Notes: a model not told the origin generated them from the letters alone. 64,000 nucleotides of DNA from Acidimicrobiaceae bacterium (GCA_003151955.1 PLZB01000105.1:49969-113968); one strand, 5' to 3'. Positions 15,430-24,201 are shown, numbered from the stretch's first letter. Numbers and translations: made by a program.

Positions 15430-17205
15430 CGGGTCGGGTCGGGCCAGGGCCGCGGCCAGGAGGGGGACGATCTCCCGCCAGTCCCCCACGACGCCGATGT
15501 CGGCGCAGTCGAACACCGGGGCCCCGGGGTCGGAATTGACGGCCACGATGGTCCCCGCCCCCCGGCAGCCGACCATGTGGTTGAACTTCCCGGAGACCCC
15601 GACGGCCAGGTAGAGGGCCGGGGCGACGCTTTGGCCGGTGATCCCGACCTGGCGGGCCCGGGGAAGCCAGCCCTGGTCGGTCACCTTCCGGGAGGCGCCC
15701 AACTCGGCCCCGAGCGCCTTCAGGAGGGGCTCGAGGGCGCCGTACTCGTCGGGGGGGACCCCCTGGCCCACGCTCACCACCGTCCGGGCGGCCAGGAGGG
15801 CGTCGACCTCGTCGTCCCGCCCCTCCCCGGTGACGGTGACCCGGCCCCGGGTCGTCCCCGTCATCTGGTCCAGGGGGATCGGGCCCCGGTCGGGGCGAGG
15901 CCGGCGCCGGGGCAGGATCCCGGGCCGGACGGTGGCCATCTGGACCGGCGACCGGCTGGTAACGGCGGCAACCAGCCGGCCCCCGAAGGCGGGCTTCCAG
16001 GCCACCAGCCGGCCCTCACTCACCCCGAGGCCGACGGCGTCGCCGGTGAGCCCGAAGTGGAGCCGGGCCGCCACCCGGGCGGCGACCTCCCGACCCCAGA
16101 GGGTCCCGGGGACGAGGACGGCCCAGGGGGCCTCGGCCGCGCACCAGTCGGCCAGGGCGGCGGCCACGTCCTCCTCGACGCAGGTCCCGGTCAGCTCGAC
16201 GACCCGGTCGGCCCCGTAGGTCCCGAGGAGACCGCTGTCGAGGGGGTCGGGCCCGAAGGCCACCACGGAGCCACCCAGGGCCAGGGCCAGGTGGGCGGCC
16301 TCCCCGAGGAGCTCACAGGTCATCCGGGGCCGGTCCGGCTCGACGACGGCGACCACCTCCGGACCCTCCGATCCCGAGGGGTTGGCCGGGACCTCGTCGA
16401 GAGAGGGCTCCGCCGTCTCCCCCCCGCCATGGCCGAGGGCCCCCCACTCGGTCAGGACGTCCACCGCCCTGGCCACCTGCTCTGCCGCCGGCCCCGAGAG
16501 GATCATCCCCCGCCGCTCGATCTCCATGACCCGGACCGGGCCCACCACCGTCGGGCTCCCGGCCGCACCCCAGGGGCCCGGCCCGAGATCGGCGGCCGTC
16601 AGCCGTCGGATCCGCTCCGGGGCCACCAGGGCCCGACCTGCGGGGGGGACCTTGCAGGGCTCGGTCAGCCGCTCGGCCGTCGAGAGCACGGCCGGGAGGT
16701 CCACCCGGGCCGTCCGCCAGCCGTCGTCGAGCTCGCAGCGGGCCTCGACCCGGCCCCCGGCGAGGGCCAGCTCCCGGACCCCGGCCAGGAAGGGGAGCCC
16801 GAGGATCTCGGCGATCTCGGGGCCGACCTGCCCGGTGTCGGCGTCGATCGAGTTCCGGCCCACCAGGACCAGGTCCCAGGGGCCCTCGAGGGTCAGGGCG
16901 GCGGCCAGGGCCCGGGCCGTGGCCAGGGTGTCGGAGCCGGCGAAGGCGGGGTCGCTGATCAGGACCCCCTCCCCCGCCCCCCAGGCCACCGCCTCCCGGA
17001 GGACGTCCTCGGCCGAGGGCGGTCCCAGGGTGAGGACGGTGCAGCTCCCCCCGTGCTCCCCGGCCAGCTCGACCCCCTTGGAGACGGCCCGCCGGCAGTA
17101 GGCGTTCATCTCGAGCTCGACGCCCTCCCGGTTCAGCCGGCCCGACTCGAGGAGCTCCATTGACTCGGCCCTGGGCACCTGCTTCACCAGCACCGCGATT
17201 CGCAC
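15427..17205 (-). CDS. fused electron transfer flavoprotein, beta plus alpha
   Basis: A 592-residue single chain joining both ETF subunits. Residues 1-250 are EtfB/FixA-like (MRIAVLVKQVPRAES, LVGRNSIDADTGQVGPEIAE, LPAVLSTAERLTEPCK). Residues 290-592 are EtfA/FixB-like and end in the FAD-binding domain (QVGITGQSVAPALYLAVGVSG, KFNHMVGC, IVAVNSDPGAPVFDCADIGVVGDW). A low-complexity bridge at about 255-290 links them. ETF carries electrons from acyl-CoA and other flavin dehydrogenases to the quinone pool. The fusion fixes a 1:1 ratio. The GTG start is 18 bases from the divergent SDR start, so both share one tiny promoter region. Confidence 0.88.
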   Translation of the reverse strand: MRIAVLVKQVPRAESMELLESGRLNREGVELEMNAYCRRAVSKGVELAGEHGGSCTVLTLGPPSAEDVLREAVAWGAGEGVLISDPAFAGSDTLATARALAAALTLEGPWDLVLVGRNSIDADTGQVGPEIAEILGLPFLAGVRELALAGGRVEARCELDDGWRTARVDLPAVLSTAERLTEPCKVPPAGRALVAPERIRRLTAADLGPGPWGAAGSPTVVGPVRVMEIERRGMILSGPAAEQVARAVDVLTEWGALGHGGGETAEPSLDEVPANPSGSEGPEVVAVVEPDRPRMTCELLGEAAHLALALGGSVVAFGPDPLDSGLLGTYGADRVVELTGTCVEEDVAAALADWCAAEAPWAVLVPGTLWGREVAARVAARLHFGLTGDAVGLGVSEGRLVAWKPAFGGRLVAAVTSRSPVQMATVRPGILPRRRPRPDRGPIPLDQMTGTTRGRVTVTGEGRDDEVDALLAARTVVSVGQGVPPDEYGALEPLLKALGAELGASRKVTDQGWLPRARQVGITGQSVAPALYLAVGVSGKFNHMVGCRGAGTIVAVNSDPGAPVFDCADIGVVGDWREIVPLLAAALARPDP

Positions 17206-17223
17206 CGCCCTATGTTGCCCCCT
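17206..17223 (+). promoter_or_regulatory. 18-base bidirectional promoter core
   Basis: Only 18 bases separate the GTG of the ETF fusion (minus) and the ATG of the SDR (plus). TATGTT (17211-17216) is seven bases before the plus ATG. Its near mirror CAACAT (17217-17212 on the minus strand) is six bases before the minus GTG. Both -10 elements occupy the same bases. Confidence 0.5.
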
Positions 17224-18027
17224 ATGGGACTCCTCGAGGGACGCCGGGCCGTCGTCACCGGGGCCGGCTCCGGGATCGGCCGGTCAACGGCCCTCCGGAT
17301 GGCCGCCGAGGGAGCCGCCGTGGCCGTCCTCGACATCGACGCCGCCACCGCCGCGGCCGTGGCGGCCGAGATCACCGCCCTCGGGTGCCCTCCGGCCCTG
17401 GCCGTCGAGGCCGACGTGGCCGACTCGGCCTCCCTCGGGGCCGGCTTCGACCGTGCCGCCGAGGCCCTCGGCGGGCTCGACACCGTCTGCAACAACGCCG
17501 GGATCGGGGCCGTCCTCCCCCTGGACCGCTACTCCGACGACCTCTGGGCCAAGCTCATCGGGGTCAACCTCGGGGGTGTCTTCAACGGCATCCGGGCCGC
17601 CCTCCCCCACCTCCGGGCCGCCGGGGGCGGGGTCATCGTCAACATGTCCTCCGTGGACGGGATCAGGCCGGCCCGGGGGGAGGGCCCCTACTCGGCGGCC
17701 AAGGCCGGGGTCATCGCCCTGACCCGGTCGGCCGCCCTCGAGTACGGCCCCACCATCCGGGTCAACTGCATCTCCCCCGGCTTCATCGACACCCCTCTGA
17801 CGGCCCTTGGCCTCTCCGCCGTCCCCGGGGCCCGGGCCGCCATCGACGCCGCCACTCCCCTGGGCCGGGCCGGCACCGCCCGGGAGGTGGCCGACGTGGT
17901 CGTCTTCCTCTGCTCCGACCTCTCCTCCTACGTGACCGGCGTCAACCTCGCCGTCGACGGGGGATCGCTCCTCCCCAACCCTCAGGTCGACCCCCTCCTC
18001 CACGGCATCCTCGGGATGCTCGGCTAG
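17224..18027 (+). CDS. short-chain dehydrogenase/reductase
   Basis: A 267-residue classical SDR. It has TGAGSGIG for the dinucleotide, an aspartate after strand two (LDIDA) that favours NAD(H) over NADP(H), NNAG, the active-site Ser (NMSSVDG), and Y-S-A-A-K. The C-terminal CSDLSSYVTGVNLAVDGG is typical of FabG-like dehydrogenases. The ATG at 17224 is preferred over the in-frame ATG at 17212, which lies inside the -10 box. Because it is divergent from an ETF, a role in acyl or ring catabolism coupled to flavin electron transfer is plausible, but the substrate is unknown. Confidence 0.85.
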   Translation: MGLLEGRRAVVTGAGSGIGRSTALRMAAEGAAVAVLDIDAATAAAVAAEITALGCPPALAVEADVADSASLGAGFDRAAEALGGLDTVCNNAGIGAVLPLDRYSDDLWAKLIGVNLGGVFNGIRAALPHLRAAGGGVIVNMSSVDGIRPARGEGPYSAAKAGVIALTRSAALEYGPTIRVNCISPGFIDTPLTALGLSAVPGARAAIDAATPLGRAGTAREVADVVVFLCSDLSSYVTGVNLAVDGGSLLPNPQVDPLLHGILGMLG

Positions 18028-18078
18028 CCAAGCGCCGGGGGCCGGGCAGGCGGTGGCCGGATCGGCCACGATGGCGGG

Positions 18079-18738
18079 ATGCGTCTCGTCATCGCCACCT
18101 GCTCCGTCGTCTACGAGGGCCGGCTGGCGGCCCGGCTCCCCCCGGCCACCCGGCTCCTCCTGGTCAAGGCCGACGGCTCGGTCTCGGTCCACGCCGACGA
18201 CCGGGCCTACAAGCCCCTGAACTGGATGAGCCCCCCCTGCACCGTCGAGTTCGGCGACGACCGCTGGATCGTCCGGAACCGGAAGGGCGAGACCCTCACC
18301 ATCGAGATCAGCGAGATCCACGCCGAGATCGCCCACGACCTCGGCCCCGAGCCCGGCCTCGAGAAGGACGGCGTCGAGCTCGAGATCCAGGCCCTCCTGG
18401 CCGGGAACCCCGGCACCATCGAGGAGGGCCTGACCCTGATCTCCCGGGAGCGGGAGACCGGCATCGGCCCCGTCGACCTTCTCTGCCACGGCGCCGACGG
18501 CACCTTCGTGGCCGTCGAGATCAAGCGTCGGGGTGAGATCGACGGGGTGGAGCAGCTCACCCGCTACCTCGAGCTCCTCCGCCAGGACCCCCGCCTCCAC
18601 CCGCTTCGGGGCATCCTGGCCGCCCAGAAGGTCACCCCCCAGGCCCGGAGCCTGGCCCAGACCCGGGGGATCGGCTGGGTCGAGGTCGACTACGACGCCC
18701 TCCGGGGCCTCGAGCCCTCCATCCCCACCCTGTTCTGA
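18079..18738 (+). CDS. nucS: mismatch-specific endonuclease NucS/EndoMS
   Basis: A 219-residue enzyme that cuts both strands at base mismatches and replaces MutS/MutL in many actinobacteria and archaea. The N-terminal DNA-binding half ([25 protein letters not shown]) is followed by a RecB-like nuclease domain. D133 (GPVDLL), E147 and K149 (VAVEIKRR) keep the D-x13-E-x-K spacing of the active site. The C-terminal SIPTLF looks like the clamp-binding tail by which NucS docks on the replication clamp. CACGAT sits six bases before the ATG as a possible leaderless -10. Confidence 0.93.
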   Translation: MRLVIATCSVVYEGRLAARLPPATRLLLVKADGSVSVHADDRAYKPLNWMSPPCTVEFGDDRWIVRNRKGETLTIEISEIHAEIAHDLGPEPGLEKDGVELEIQALLAGNPGTIEEGLTLISRERETGIGPVDLLCHGADGTFVAVEIKRRGEIDGVEQLTRYLELLRQDPRLHPLRGILAAQKVTPQARSLAQTRGIGWVEVDYDALRGLEPSIPTLF

Positions 18739-18775
18739 GCGGGAACCCGGAGGGCCGGTTCTCCGTCATGGGGAT

Positions 18776-18794
18776 CGGGACCTCCGTAGTCCCG
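18776..18794 (+). terminator. hairpin 3' of nucS
   Basis: CGGGAC (18776-18781), a 7-base loop, GTCCCG (18789-18794), 38 bases after the nucS stop. There is no U-tract. It may end the nucS message or belong to the leader of the next gene. Confidence 0.35.
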
Positions 18795-18895
18795 GGACAC
18801 GGGGACCGAAAGACCCGTAGTCGCTTACCGATGACCCGGCGCCCCCCTCCGTCCACGATCGGAGTGCGACATCCGCACGACGAAACGAGGTCGTC

Positions 18896-19711
18896 ATGCA
18901 ACTCCGGAGGTTCTTCCGAAAGGCCGTCACGGTGGCGGTGGTGCTGGGCGGATCAGCCGTCCTCCCCGCCGCCGTCCAGGCCATCCAGGCCACCCCGGCC
19001 AGCGCCGCCCCGGCGGCCATGCCCGGAGCGGTGGCGTGCCAGCCCGGCCTGGTCTGGCGCCAGACCTGGACGTCCGACTACGTCTGCGTCACCCCGGCCG
19101 ACCAGCAGCTCAACGCCGCCTACAACGCCTGGTGGCCCTACACCATCAGCCCCAACGGCGGCGCCTACGGGCCCTACACCTGCCGGCAGGGCTACGTCTG
19201 GCGGGAGGCAATCCCCTACGACCTCGTCTGCGTCCCCCCGTCGGTGCGCGACACCGAGGCCTACAACAACACCCAGGCCGGGGCCAACCAGATCCAGCAG
19301 GTGTCGATGCCGATCACCATCACCTTCAGCAATGGCGTCCCGGTGGGCGGCTGGTTCAACCTGACCATGAACTCCTCGGGCCAGGTCACCATCAGCGGCC
19401 ATTACCACGACAGCGGAGCCACCACCTACGACGAGGACCTGGTGGTCAGCTGGCGGACCAACACCGGCGTGGCCTTCGAGGCCTCCCACAGCTTCACCAC
19501 CTACGGGACCTTCGACAGCGGTTCCCGGGACAGCTTCTGGAACCAGTCCTCGGTCGACCCCAGCGTGACGGCCAACTGGGCCGCCATCTCGACGGGCAGC
19601 GGGCACTGGACCGCCGACGCCAACCTGAACCTGGGAGCGATCTGGAACGACATCCAGACGGCCTACACCGTCATCAAGACGGCCGCCCCCATCGTGGTCG
19701 CCCTCTTCTGA
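18896..19711 (+). CDS. secreted protein with two C-x-x-G-x-VWR-type repeats
   Basis: A 271-residue exported protein of unknown function. A Sec signal peptide is clear: positive MQLRRFFRK, hydrophobic VAVVLGGSAVLPA, cleavage near ASAAPA. The mature N-terminus has two related cysteine units, CQPGLVWRQ...YVCVTP and CRQGYVWREAIPYDLVCVPP. This short motif recurs in actinobacterial secreted proteins and probably forms two small disulfide loops. The rest (about 120-271) is beta-rich, Ser/Thr/Asn-rich and matches nothing I know. GAGGTC gives a weak ribosome site. Confidence 0.72.
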   Translation: MQLRRFFRKAVTVAVVLGGSAVLPAAVQAIQATPASAAPAAMPGAVACQPGLVWRQTWTSDYVCVTPADQQLNAAYNAWWPYTISPNGGAYGPYTCRQGYVWREAIPYDLVCVPPSVRDTEAYNNTQAGANQIQQVSMPITITFSNGVPVGGWFNLTMNSSGQVTISGHYHDSGATTYDEDLVVSWRTNTGVAFEASHSFTTYGTFDSGSRDSFWNQSSVDPSVTANWAAISTGSGHWTADANLNLGAIWNDIQTAYTVIKTAAPIVVALF

Positions 19712-19751
19712 AGCCACCCGAGGGACCCATCCGAGCGACCGGACACTCGAC

Positions 19752-20303
19752 TCAGCCCACCTTGCGCAGCTTGTTCCGGTCGGTGTGGGCGAAGGGCTCC
19801 TCGAGCTCGGACATCTCGAGCATGGTGGTCTCCTCGTAGGACCAGGTCCCGTCGCCGAGGGTGATCGTGACCCGGTAGCTGACGGTGGAGGCCCGCTCGG
19901 CCAGGTACCGGTTCTCCCCGATGGTGTAGCCGGCTCCGTCCTTGTCCGCCTCCAGGGTGAACGAAGTGGCGTCGGCGTTGGCCGTCCCCCCGGCCAGGAC
20001 GGTGATCCCCCGGGGGACGACGAAGCCTCGGAGGACCTCCCCGGTGGCGCCGTCCCAGAGCCAGTAGCCCACCTCGGTATGGAAGGGGTTGGTCTCGTCC
20101 CCCCGCCACATGGCCGTCTTGTAGTCGAGCCCGTAGAGGTGCTGGTCCCCGTTGTCGACGGGCCCGAAGGGCTTCATGGTCAGCTTCTCGAGGTAGGGCG
20201 TCCCGAGGACCTCACCCCTGGCATGGGAGTAGGCCGTGTCGAGACCGCCCTCTCCTTCCCACTCCCCGACCAACGTTCCCAGGGGACCCCATTCATTCGC
20301 CAT
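19752..20303 (-). CDS. nitrobindin-like heme/FABP-fold protein
   Basis: A 183-residue beta-barrel candidate. The N-terminal LGTLVGEWEGEGG matches the G-x-W-x-G-x-G start of the nitrobindin/THAP4-type fatty-acid-binding-protein fold. GYWLWDGATGEVLRGFVVPRG and the later antiparallel strands (WSYEETTMLEM) fit the barrel. Nitrobindins bind ferric heme through a C-terminal histidine; here AHTDRNKL supplies a candidate, but I cannot confirm it. The ATG at 20303 follows GGAGCGAG. It is convergent with the secreted protein gene. A lipid-binding role is the alternative. Confidence 0.65.
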   Translation of the reverse strand: MANEWGPLGTLVGEWEGEGGLDTAYSHARGEVLGTPYLEKLTMKPFGPVDNGDQHLYGLDYKTAMWRGDETNPFHTEVGYWLWDGATGEVLRGFVVPRGITVLAGGTANADATSFTLEADKDGAGYTIGENRYLAERASTVSYRVTITLGDGTWSYEETTMLEMSELEEPFAHTDRNKLRKVG

Positions 20304-20342
20304 CCGTCTCGCTCCTCCTCGGAACCGTGTCTCGAGGTCAGC

Positions 20343-21111
20343 CTACGCGGCGGTCCCCGGCCCTGGACGGGGCCCGCCGGGCCCGGCGGCAGCCTCCAGT
20401 TCCTCCAGGGCCCCGGCCAGGTCGGCCTCGAGGCAGGCCAGGACGAGGCGGTGGGCCCCGAGGCCGGCGGCCTCCTCCACCTCGGCCGGCCCCACCCGGG
20501 TCAGCAGTCCCCCCAGGGTGAGCTCGAGGGCGGCCGGGTCCCGACCGGCCGCCTCGGCCTCGGCCCGGTGCCGGGAGGCGGCCGAGTGGCTCCCGATGTG
20601 GACGGGGATCCCCCCGACCCGGGCCGGCTTGGGGAAGGAGTGGGCCCGGTCGAACCGGAAGAACTCCCCGGAGTAGGAGGCCCGTCCTCACCGGCGTCGG
20701 CCCAGAGGGCCCGGAGGAGTCGATGGACTCGTCGGCCCGCCGGCCCCGGCTGGCGAAGTCGATCCCCCCCGCCTCGGCTCCTCCGCCATCCAGCCCACCC
20801 CGACGCAGAGCCGGAGCCGGCCCTTCGAGAGCCGGTCGACGGTGGCGAGCCGCTTGGCCAGGACGACGGGGTGGTGGACGGGGAGGACGAAGACCCCGGT
20901 GGCGAGCCCGATGGAGGTCGTGACCCCGGCCAGGGTGTCGAGGGGGTCGGGGACGGGGCAGTCGTCGGCCAGGGGCGAAGCCGAGGGTCTCGGCCGCCAC
21001 CGCGAGGCCGGCCATCCAGTCGGGGTCGGCGCAGACCCCGGCCCGAACCGGCGGGAGGAGGGCGAGCTTCAGGCCCAACGACAGACGCTGGTGGTGGTCG
21101 GAGGCAGCCAT
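20343..21111 (-). pseudogene. F420-dependent luciferase-like (LLM) oxidoreductase, frameshifted
   Basis: Homology to LLM-class flavin/F420 oxidoreductases can be followed across the locus, but only by changing frame several times. Recognisable pieces in order are: MAASDHHQRLSLGLKLALLP...WMAGLAVAAETLGF, then ADDCPVPDPLDTLAG and VFVLPVHHPVVLAKRLATVD...GVGWMAEE, then GGIDFASRGRRADESID, then LLRALWADAGEDG, then SGEFFRFDRAHSFPKPARVGGIPVHIGSHS to a TAG at 20345-20343. At least four shifts are needed. No continuous product is possible, so it is a pseudogene or a badly sequenced stretch. Confidence 0.75.
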
Positions 21112-21219
21112 CGCCCCACCATCCCACCACTGGCGGTGATCGAAAGGCAGCATGGGGCCCGGAACCTACGGCTCCGGGCCATTTCTGCCGATAGTCGTCA
21201 GAGAGCGAGGGAGGCAGCC

Positions 21220-21393
21220 GTGACACTGGGGGAACGCTGCGACGAGATCATGCGACTGATCGACGAGACCCTGGCCGACGTCCCCCCCGGCCCGGCGGCC
21301 GAGCCCGCCCCCGAGGCCGTCCGGCCCCTCCAGGGCCGGGACCACGGCCGCCAGGCCCGGATGTGGCCGGCAGGAGGCTCCCCCCTCCGATAG
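21220..21393 (+). CDS. small hypothetical protein (57 residues)
   Basis: A GTG start at 21220 follows a good GGGAGG site and reads TLGERCDEIMRLIDETLADV, a likely amphipathic helix, then a Pro/Ala-rich tail ending at a TAG. GATAGT about 30 bases upstream could be a -10 box. It lies just before the nitroreductase, nine bases from its ATG. No family recognised; the good ribosome site and charged helix favour a real gene, the short length argues caution. Confidence 0.45.
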   Translation: MTLGERCDEIMRLIDETLADVPPGPAAEPAPEAVRPLQGRDHGRQARMWPAGGSPLR

Positions 21394-21402
21394 ACCGGGG
21401 TG

Positions 21403-22005
21403 ATGGGAGACGACGGCTTCTTCGAGGTGGCGGGCCGCCAGCGGGCCTGCCGGGTCTTCCTCACCGACCCTGTCCCCGAGGAGCTGATCGAGCGGCTCCT
21501 CTCCACCGCCGTCTGCGCGCCCAGCGCCGAGAACGGCCAGCCCTGGGAGTTCGTCGTCGTCCGCGACGCCGCCCTCCGCCTGGCCATCGGCGAGCTCACC
21601 GCCCGGGCCTGGGAGGGAGGCGCCCGCCAGTTCTCCGAGGACCGCCTCCCGCCCGGCCTCCTCGCCGACGTCGACGCCGGGGCCCGGGGTGGCCTGGCCG
21701 GGGCCCCCGTCCTGGTCGTCGTCTGCGGCAACCTCGACCGGGGCCTCGAGATCACCCTGGCGAGCTCCCTCCTCCCCGCCGTCCAGAGCCTCCTCCTCGG
21801 GGCGACCGCCCTCGGCCTGGGCTCGGCCCTCACCACCCTCACCACCCTCCACGCCGGGGAGCTGGCCGCGCTCCTGGCCCTCCCCCCCCATGTCCGGCCC
21901 GTTGCCGTCGTCCCCCTGGGCCGGCCGGCCCGGGCCCTCGGCCCGCCCCACCGCCGTCCCTTCACCGAGGTCACCCACCGGGACCGCTTCGGGACCCCCT
22001 GGTGA
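21403..22005 (+). CDS. nitroreductase-family flavoprotein
   Basis: A 200-residue FMN enzyme of the nitroreductase fold. The N-terminal RQRACRVFLTDPVPEELIERLLSTA is the conserved FMN-phosphate Arg region. APSAENGQPWEFVVV is the typical substrate/FMN loop. SLLPAVQSLLLGATALGLGS is the dimer helix and VVPLGRPAR the C-terminal strand. Relatives reduce nitro compounds and quinones or act in F420/FMN chemistry; the substrate is not evident. The ATG at 21403 and the GTG at 21400 are both possible; TAGACC lies just upstream. Confidence 0.83.
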   Translation: MGDDGFFEVAGRQRACRVFLTDPVPEELIERLLSTAVCAPSAENGQPWEFVVVRDAALRLAIGELTARAWEGGARQFSEDRLPPGLLADVDAGARGGLAGAPVLVVVCGNLDRGLEITLASSLLPAVQSLLLGATALGLGSALTTLTTLHAGELAALLALPPHVRPVAVVPLGRPARALGPPHRRPFTEVTHRDRFGTPW

Positions 22006-22016
22006 CCCCCAGCCCC

Positions 22017-22032
22017 TAGCCTGGCGACGATG
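22017..22032 (+). promoter_or_regulatory. leaderless-type -10 box of DUF2505 gene
   Basis: TAGCCT (22017-22022), seven bases, ATG 22030. There is no Shine-Dalgarno. Confidence 0.55.
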
Positions 22033-22584
22033 CGCTTCCGGACCGAGCAGGCCGTCCCCGGACCCCGGGACGCCGTCGTGGCCGCCTTCGTCGACCCCGA
22101 CTACTACGCCGGCCTCGACGGCCTCCCCACGGTGGGCCGGCCCGAGGTCCTCGACCACCGTCGGAAGGGCCGGACCGTCCTCCTCGAGGTCCGCTACCTC
22201 TTCACCGGTCAGCTGGCCCCCGCCGCCCGCCGGATCCTCGACCCGGCCAAGCTGACCTGGGTCAACCGGATCGAGCTGGACCTCGACCGCGGCGAGGCCA
22301 CCCTCGAGATGCTCCCCGACCACTACCCCAACCGGCTGAGCTGCCGGGGCAGCTTCCGCTTCGAGGCCGAGGGGGCCGGGACCCGGGAGATCCTCGAGGG
22401 GGACCTGATCGTCCACTTCCTCCTGGTGGGCCGGACCGTCGAGAAGGCACTCGTGGGCGGCCTGGGCCGCCATCTGGCCGAGGAGGCCCCCCGCCTCGGG
22501 GCGTTCGCCACCGCGGCCGGGTCCCCGAAGGCCGCCCCGGACAAGCGGCGGGCCCCGGCGAAGAAGCCGGCCCGGAAGCCCTGA
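22030..22584 (+). CDS. DUF2505 (SRPBCC-like) protein with basic tail
   Basis: A 184-residue member of DUF2505, an actinobacterial family with a START/SRPBCC-like helix-grip fold. MRFRTEQAVPGPRDAVVAAFVDPDYYAGL, YLFTGQLAPAARRILDPAKLTWVN and IEKAL-like VEKALVGGLGRHLAEEA match the family and its paralog at 34262-34756. A lysine/alanine/proline-rich tail (KRRAPAKKPARKP) follows the domain and is absent from the paralog; it could bind nucleic acid or membrane. Ligand unknown. Confidence 0.8.
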   Translation: MRFRTEQAVPGPRDAVVAAFVDPDYYAGLDGLPTVGRPEVLDHRRKGRTVLLEVRYLFTGQLAPAARRILDPAKLTWVNRIELDLDRGEATLEMLPDHYPNRLSCRGSFRFEAEGAGTREILEGDLIVHFLLVGRTVEKALVGGLGRHLAEEAPRLGAFATAAGSPKAAPDKRRAPAKKPARKP

Positions 22585-22602
22585 ACCCGATAGGTCCCGG
22601 GC

Positions 22603-24201
22603 CTACTTCAACTCGACCTCGTCGAGGTACTCCTCCCGCCAGTGGGTGTAGCGCTCCTGGGGGAGCTGGAGGCAGTGGGTGGGCCGCAACGCCTCGATGA
22701 AGGTCCGGTCGTGGCTCACCACCACGATGGTCCCGGCCCAGCGGCTCAGCATGTTCCCCACCGCCTCGATGGAGGAGGGGTCGAGGTTGTTGGTGGGCTC
22801 GTCGAGGACGAGGAGGTTGGCCGTCCCCGCCGCCAGCATGGCCAGGCCCAGCTTGGCCCGCTCCCCCCCCGAGAGCGATCCCGGCAGCTGGTGGGCCACC
22901 TTCCCCGACAGCCCGAAGGAGCCGAGCAGCGCCCGCCGCTCCGTCTCGGAGACGAGGACGGAGTCGTCGATGTTGTCGAGGACGCTGACCTCGAGGTCGA
23001 CCTGCTCGTGCTCCTGGGCGAAGTAGCCCAGCAGGACGTTGGCCCCGAGGGAGACCGTCCCGGACGTGGGGGCCTGAACCCCGGCCAGGCAGCGGAGCAG
23101 GCTCGACTTCCCGGCCCCGTTCCGCCCCACGATGGCGATCCGGTCCCCCCGGCCCACCCCGAAGTCGACGTCCTTCAGGACCCGGAGCTTGCCGTAGGAG
23201 ACCTGGAGGTGCTCGACCCGCATGGGCTCCTCGGCCGAGCGGACCGGCGGGGGGAGGGTGAACCGGCTGGCCTTCTCCACCTTCCGGACCTCGGTCCGGT
23301 CCCCCTCGAGGCGCTCCACCCGCTTGTCGAGGCCCTTGGCGATCCGGGCCCGCCGGTTCGTCGACCCCCGCATGGAGTCGGCCAGGGTGGAGAGCCGCTT
23401 GATCTCCCGGCCCTCGAGCTCGGCCGAACGCTCCCGCTGGGAGGTGTCCGCCTCGAGCTGGACCCGGTAGCTCGAATAGGTCCCCTTGAACTCGTGGAGC
23501 CGGGCGTCCGAGAGGTGGAGGACCTTGGTGATGGCCTTGTCGAGGAGCTTCAGGTCGTGACTGACGAGGAGGAGGGCCCCCGAGAACCGCTCGAGCTCCT
23601 CCATGAGCCACTGCTTGGCCGAGAGGTCGAGATGGTTGGTGGGCTCGTCGAGGACCATCGTCTCGGGCTCCTGGAACAGGACCCGGATGAGGTCGATCCG
23701 CCGACGCTGGCCCCCCGAGAGCCCGGTGATGTCGTCGAGGAGATGGTCCTGCTTCAGGCCCAACCCGTCGGCGAGCCGGGCCACGACCGCCTCGGCCTCG
23801 TAGCCCCCGTTGTCCCGGAACTGCTCCTCGAAGTCCGAGAAGACCTCGATGTTCTCCGTGGAGGGATCGGCGGCCATGGCCTTCCGGGCCTTCGTCAGCC
23901 CCTCGTCGAGGACGTCGAGGCCCCGGGCCGACAGGACGTGGGACAGCCCGATGGGATCGAGTCCGAGGCCGGCCGGGACGGGAACCTGGGGGAGGTAGCC
24001 AACCGTCCCCCGGACCCGGACGCTCCCCGCCACCCGGACCCCGGGGGCGGAGTCCCCGAGGACCGCCGCGATCAGCGTCGACTTCCCGGTGCCGTTCCGG
24101 CCCACCAGCCCGACCTTCTCCCCGTGGCCCACGGTGAAGGCGGCGTCGCGCAGGAGGACCCGCTGACCGATCTCGATCGTGAGGGAGGTGCCGGCGATCA
24201 T
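22603..24201 (-). CDS. ABC-F family ATPase
   Basis: A 532-residue soluble protein with two ABC nucleotide-binding domains and no membrane segments. The first Walker A is G34-RNGTGK-ST, with signature LSGGQRRRIDL. The second Walker A is GRNGAGKSS, with LSGGERAKLGL. Both are followed by LDEPTN and H-switch histidines (SHDLKLL, SHDRTFI). An acidic/charged linker of about 70 residues (RSAELEGREIKRLSTLAD...) corresponds to the P-site tRNA interaction motif. ABC-F proteins act on the ribosome as translation factors or antibiotic-protection proteins; which one cannot be told here. The DEAD-box helicase gene lies just upstream on the same strand. Confidence 0.9.
   Translation of the reverse strand: MIAGTSLTIEIGQRVLLRDAAFTVGHGEKVGLVGRNGTGKSTLIAAVLGDSAPGVRVAGSVRVRGTVGYLPQVPVPAGLGLDPIGLSHVLSARGLDVLDEGLTKARKAMAADPSTENIEVFSDFEEQFRDNGGYEAEAVVARLADGLGLKQDHLLDDITGLSGGQRRRIDLIRVLFQEPETMVLDEPTNHLDLSAKQWLMEELERFSGALLLVSHDLKLLDKAITKVLHLSDARLHEFKGTYSSYRVQLEADTSQRERSAELEGREIKRLSTLADSMRGSTNRRARIAKGLDKRVERLEGDRTEVRKVEKASRFTLPPPVRSAEEPMRVEHLQVSYGKLRVLKDVDFGVGRGDRIAIVGRNGAGKSSLLRCLAGVQAPTSGTVSLGANVLLGYFAQEHEQVDLEVSVLDNIDDSVLVSETERRALLGSFGLSGKVAHQLPGSLSGGERAKLGLAMLAAGTANLLVLDEPTNNLDPSSIEAVGNMLSRWAGTIVVVSHDRTFIEALRPTHCLQLPQERYTHWREEYLDEVELK

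Noticed and set aside
18776..18850. Cyclic-di-GMP or cyclic-di-AMP riboswitch upstream of the secreted protein
   Set aside because: The consensus cores I know of are not present; only generic hairpins are seen.
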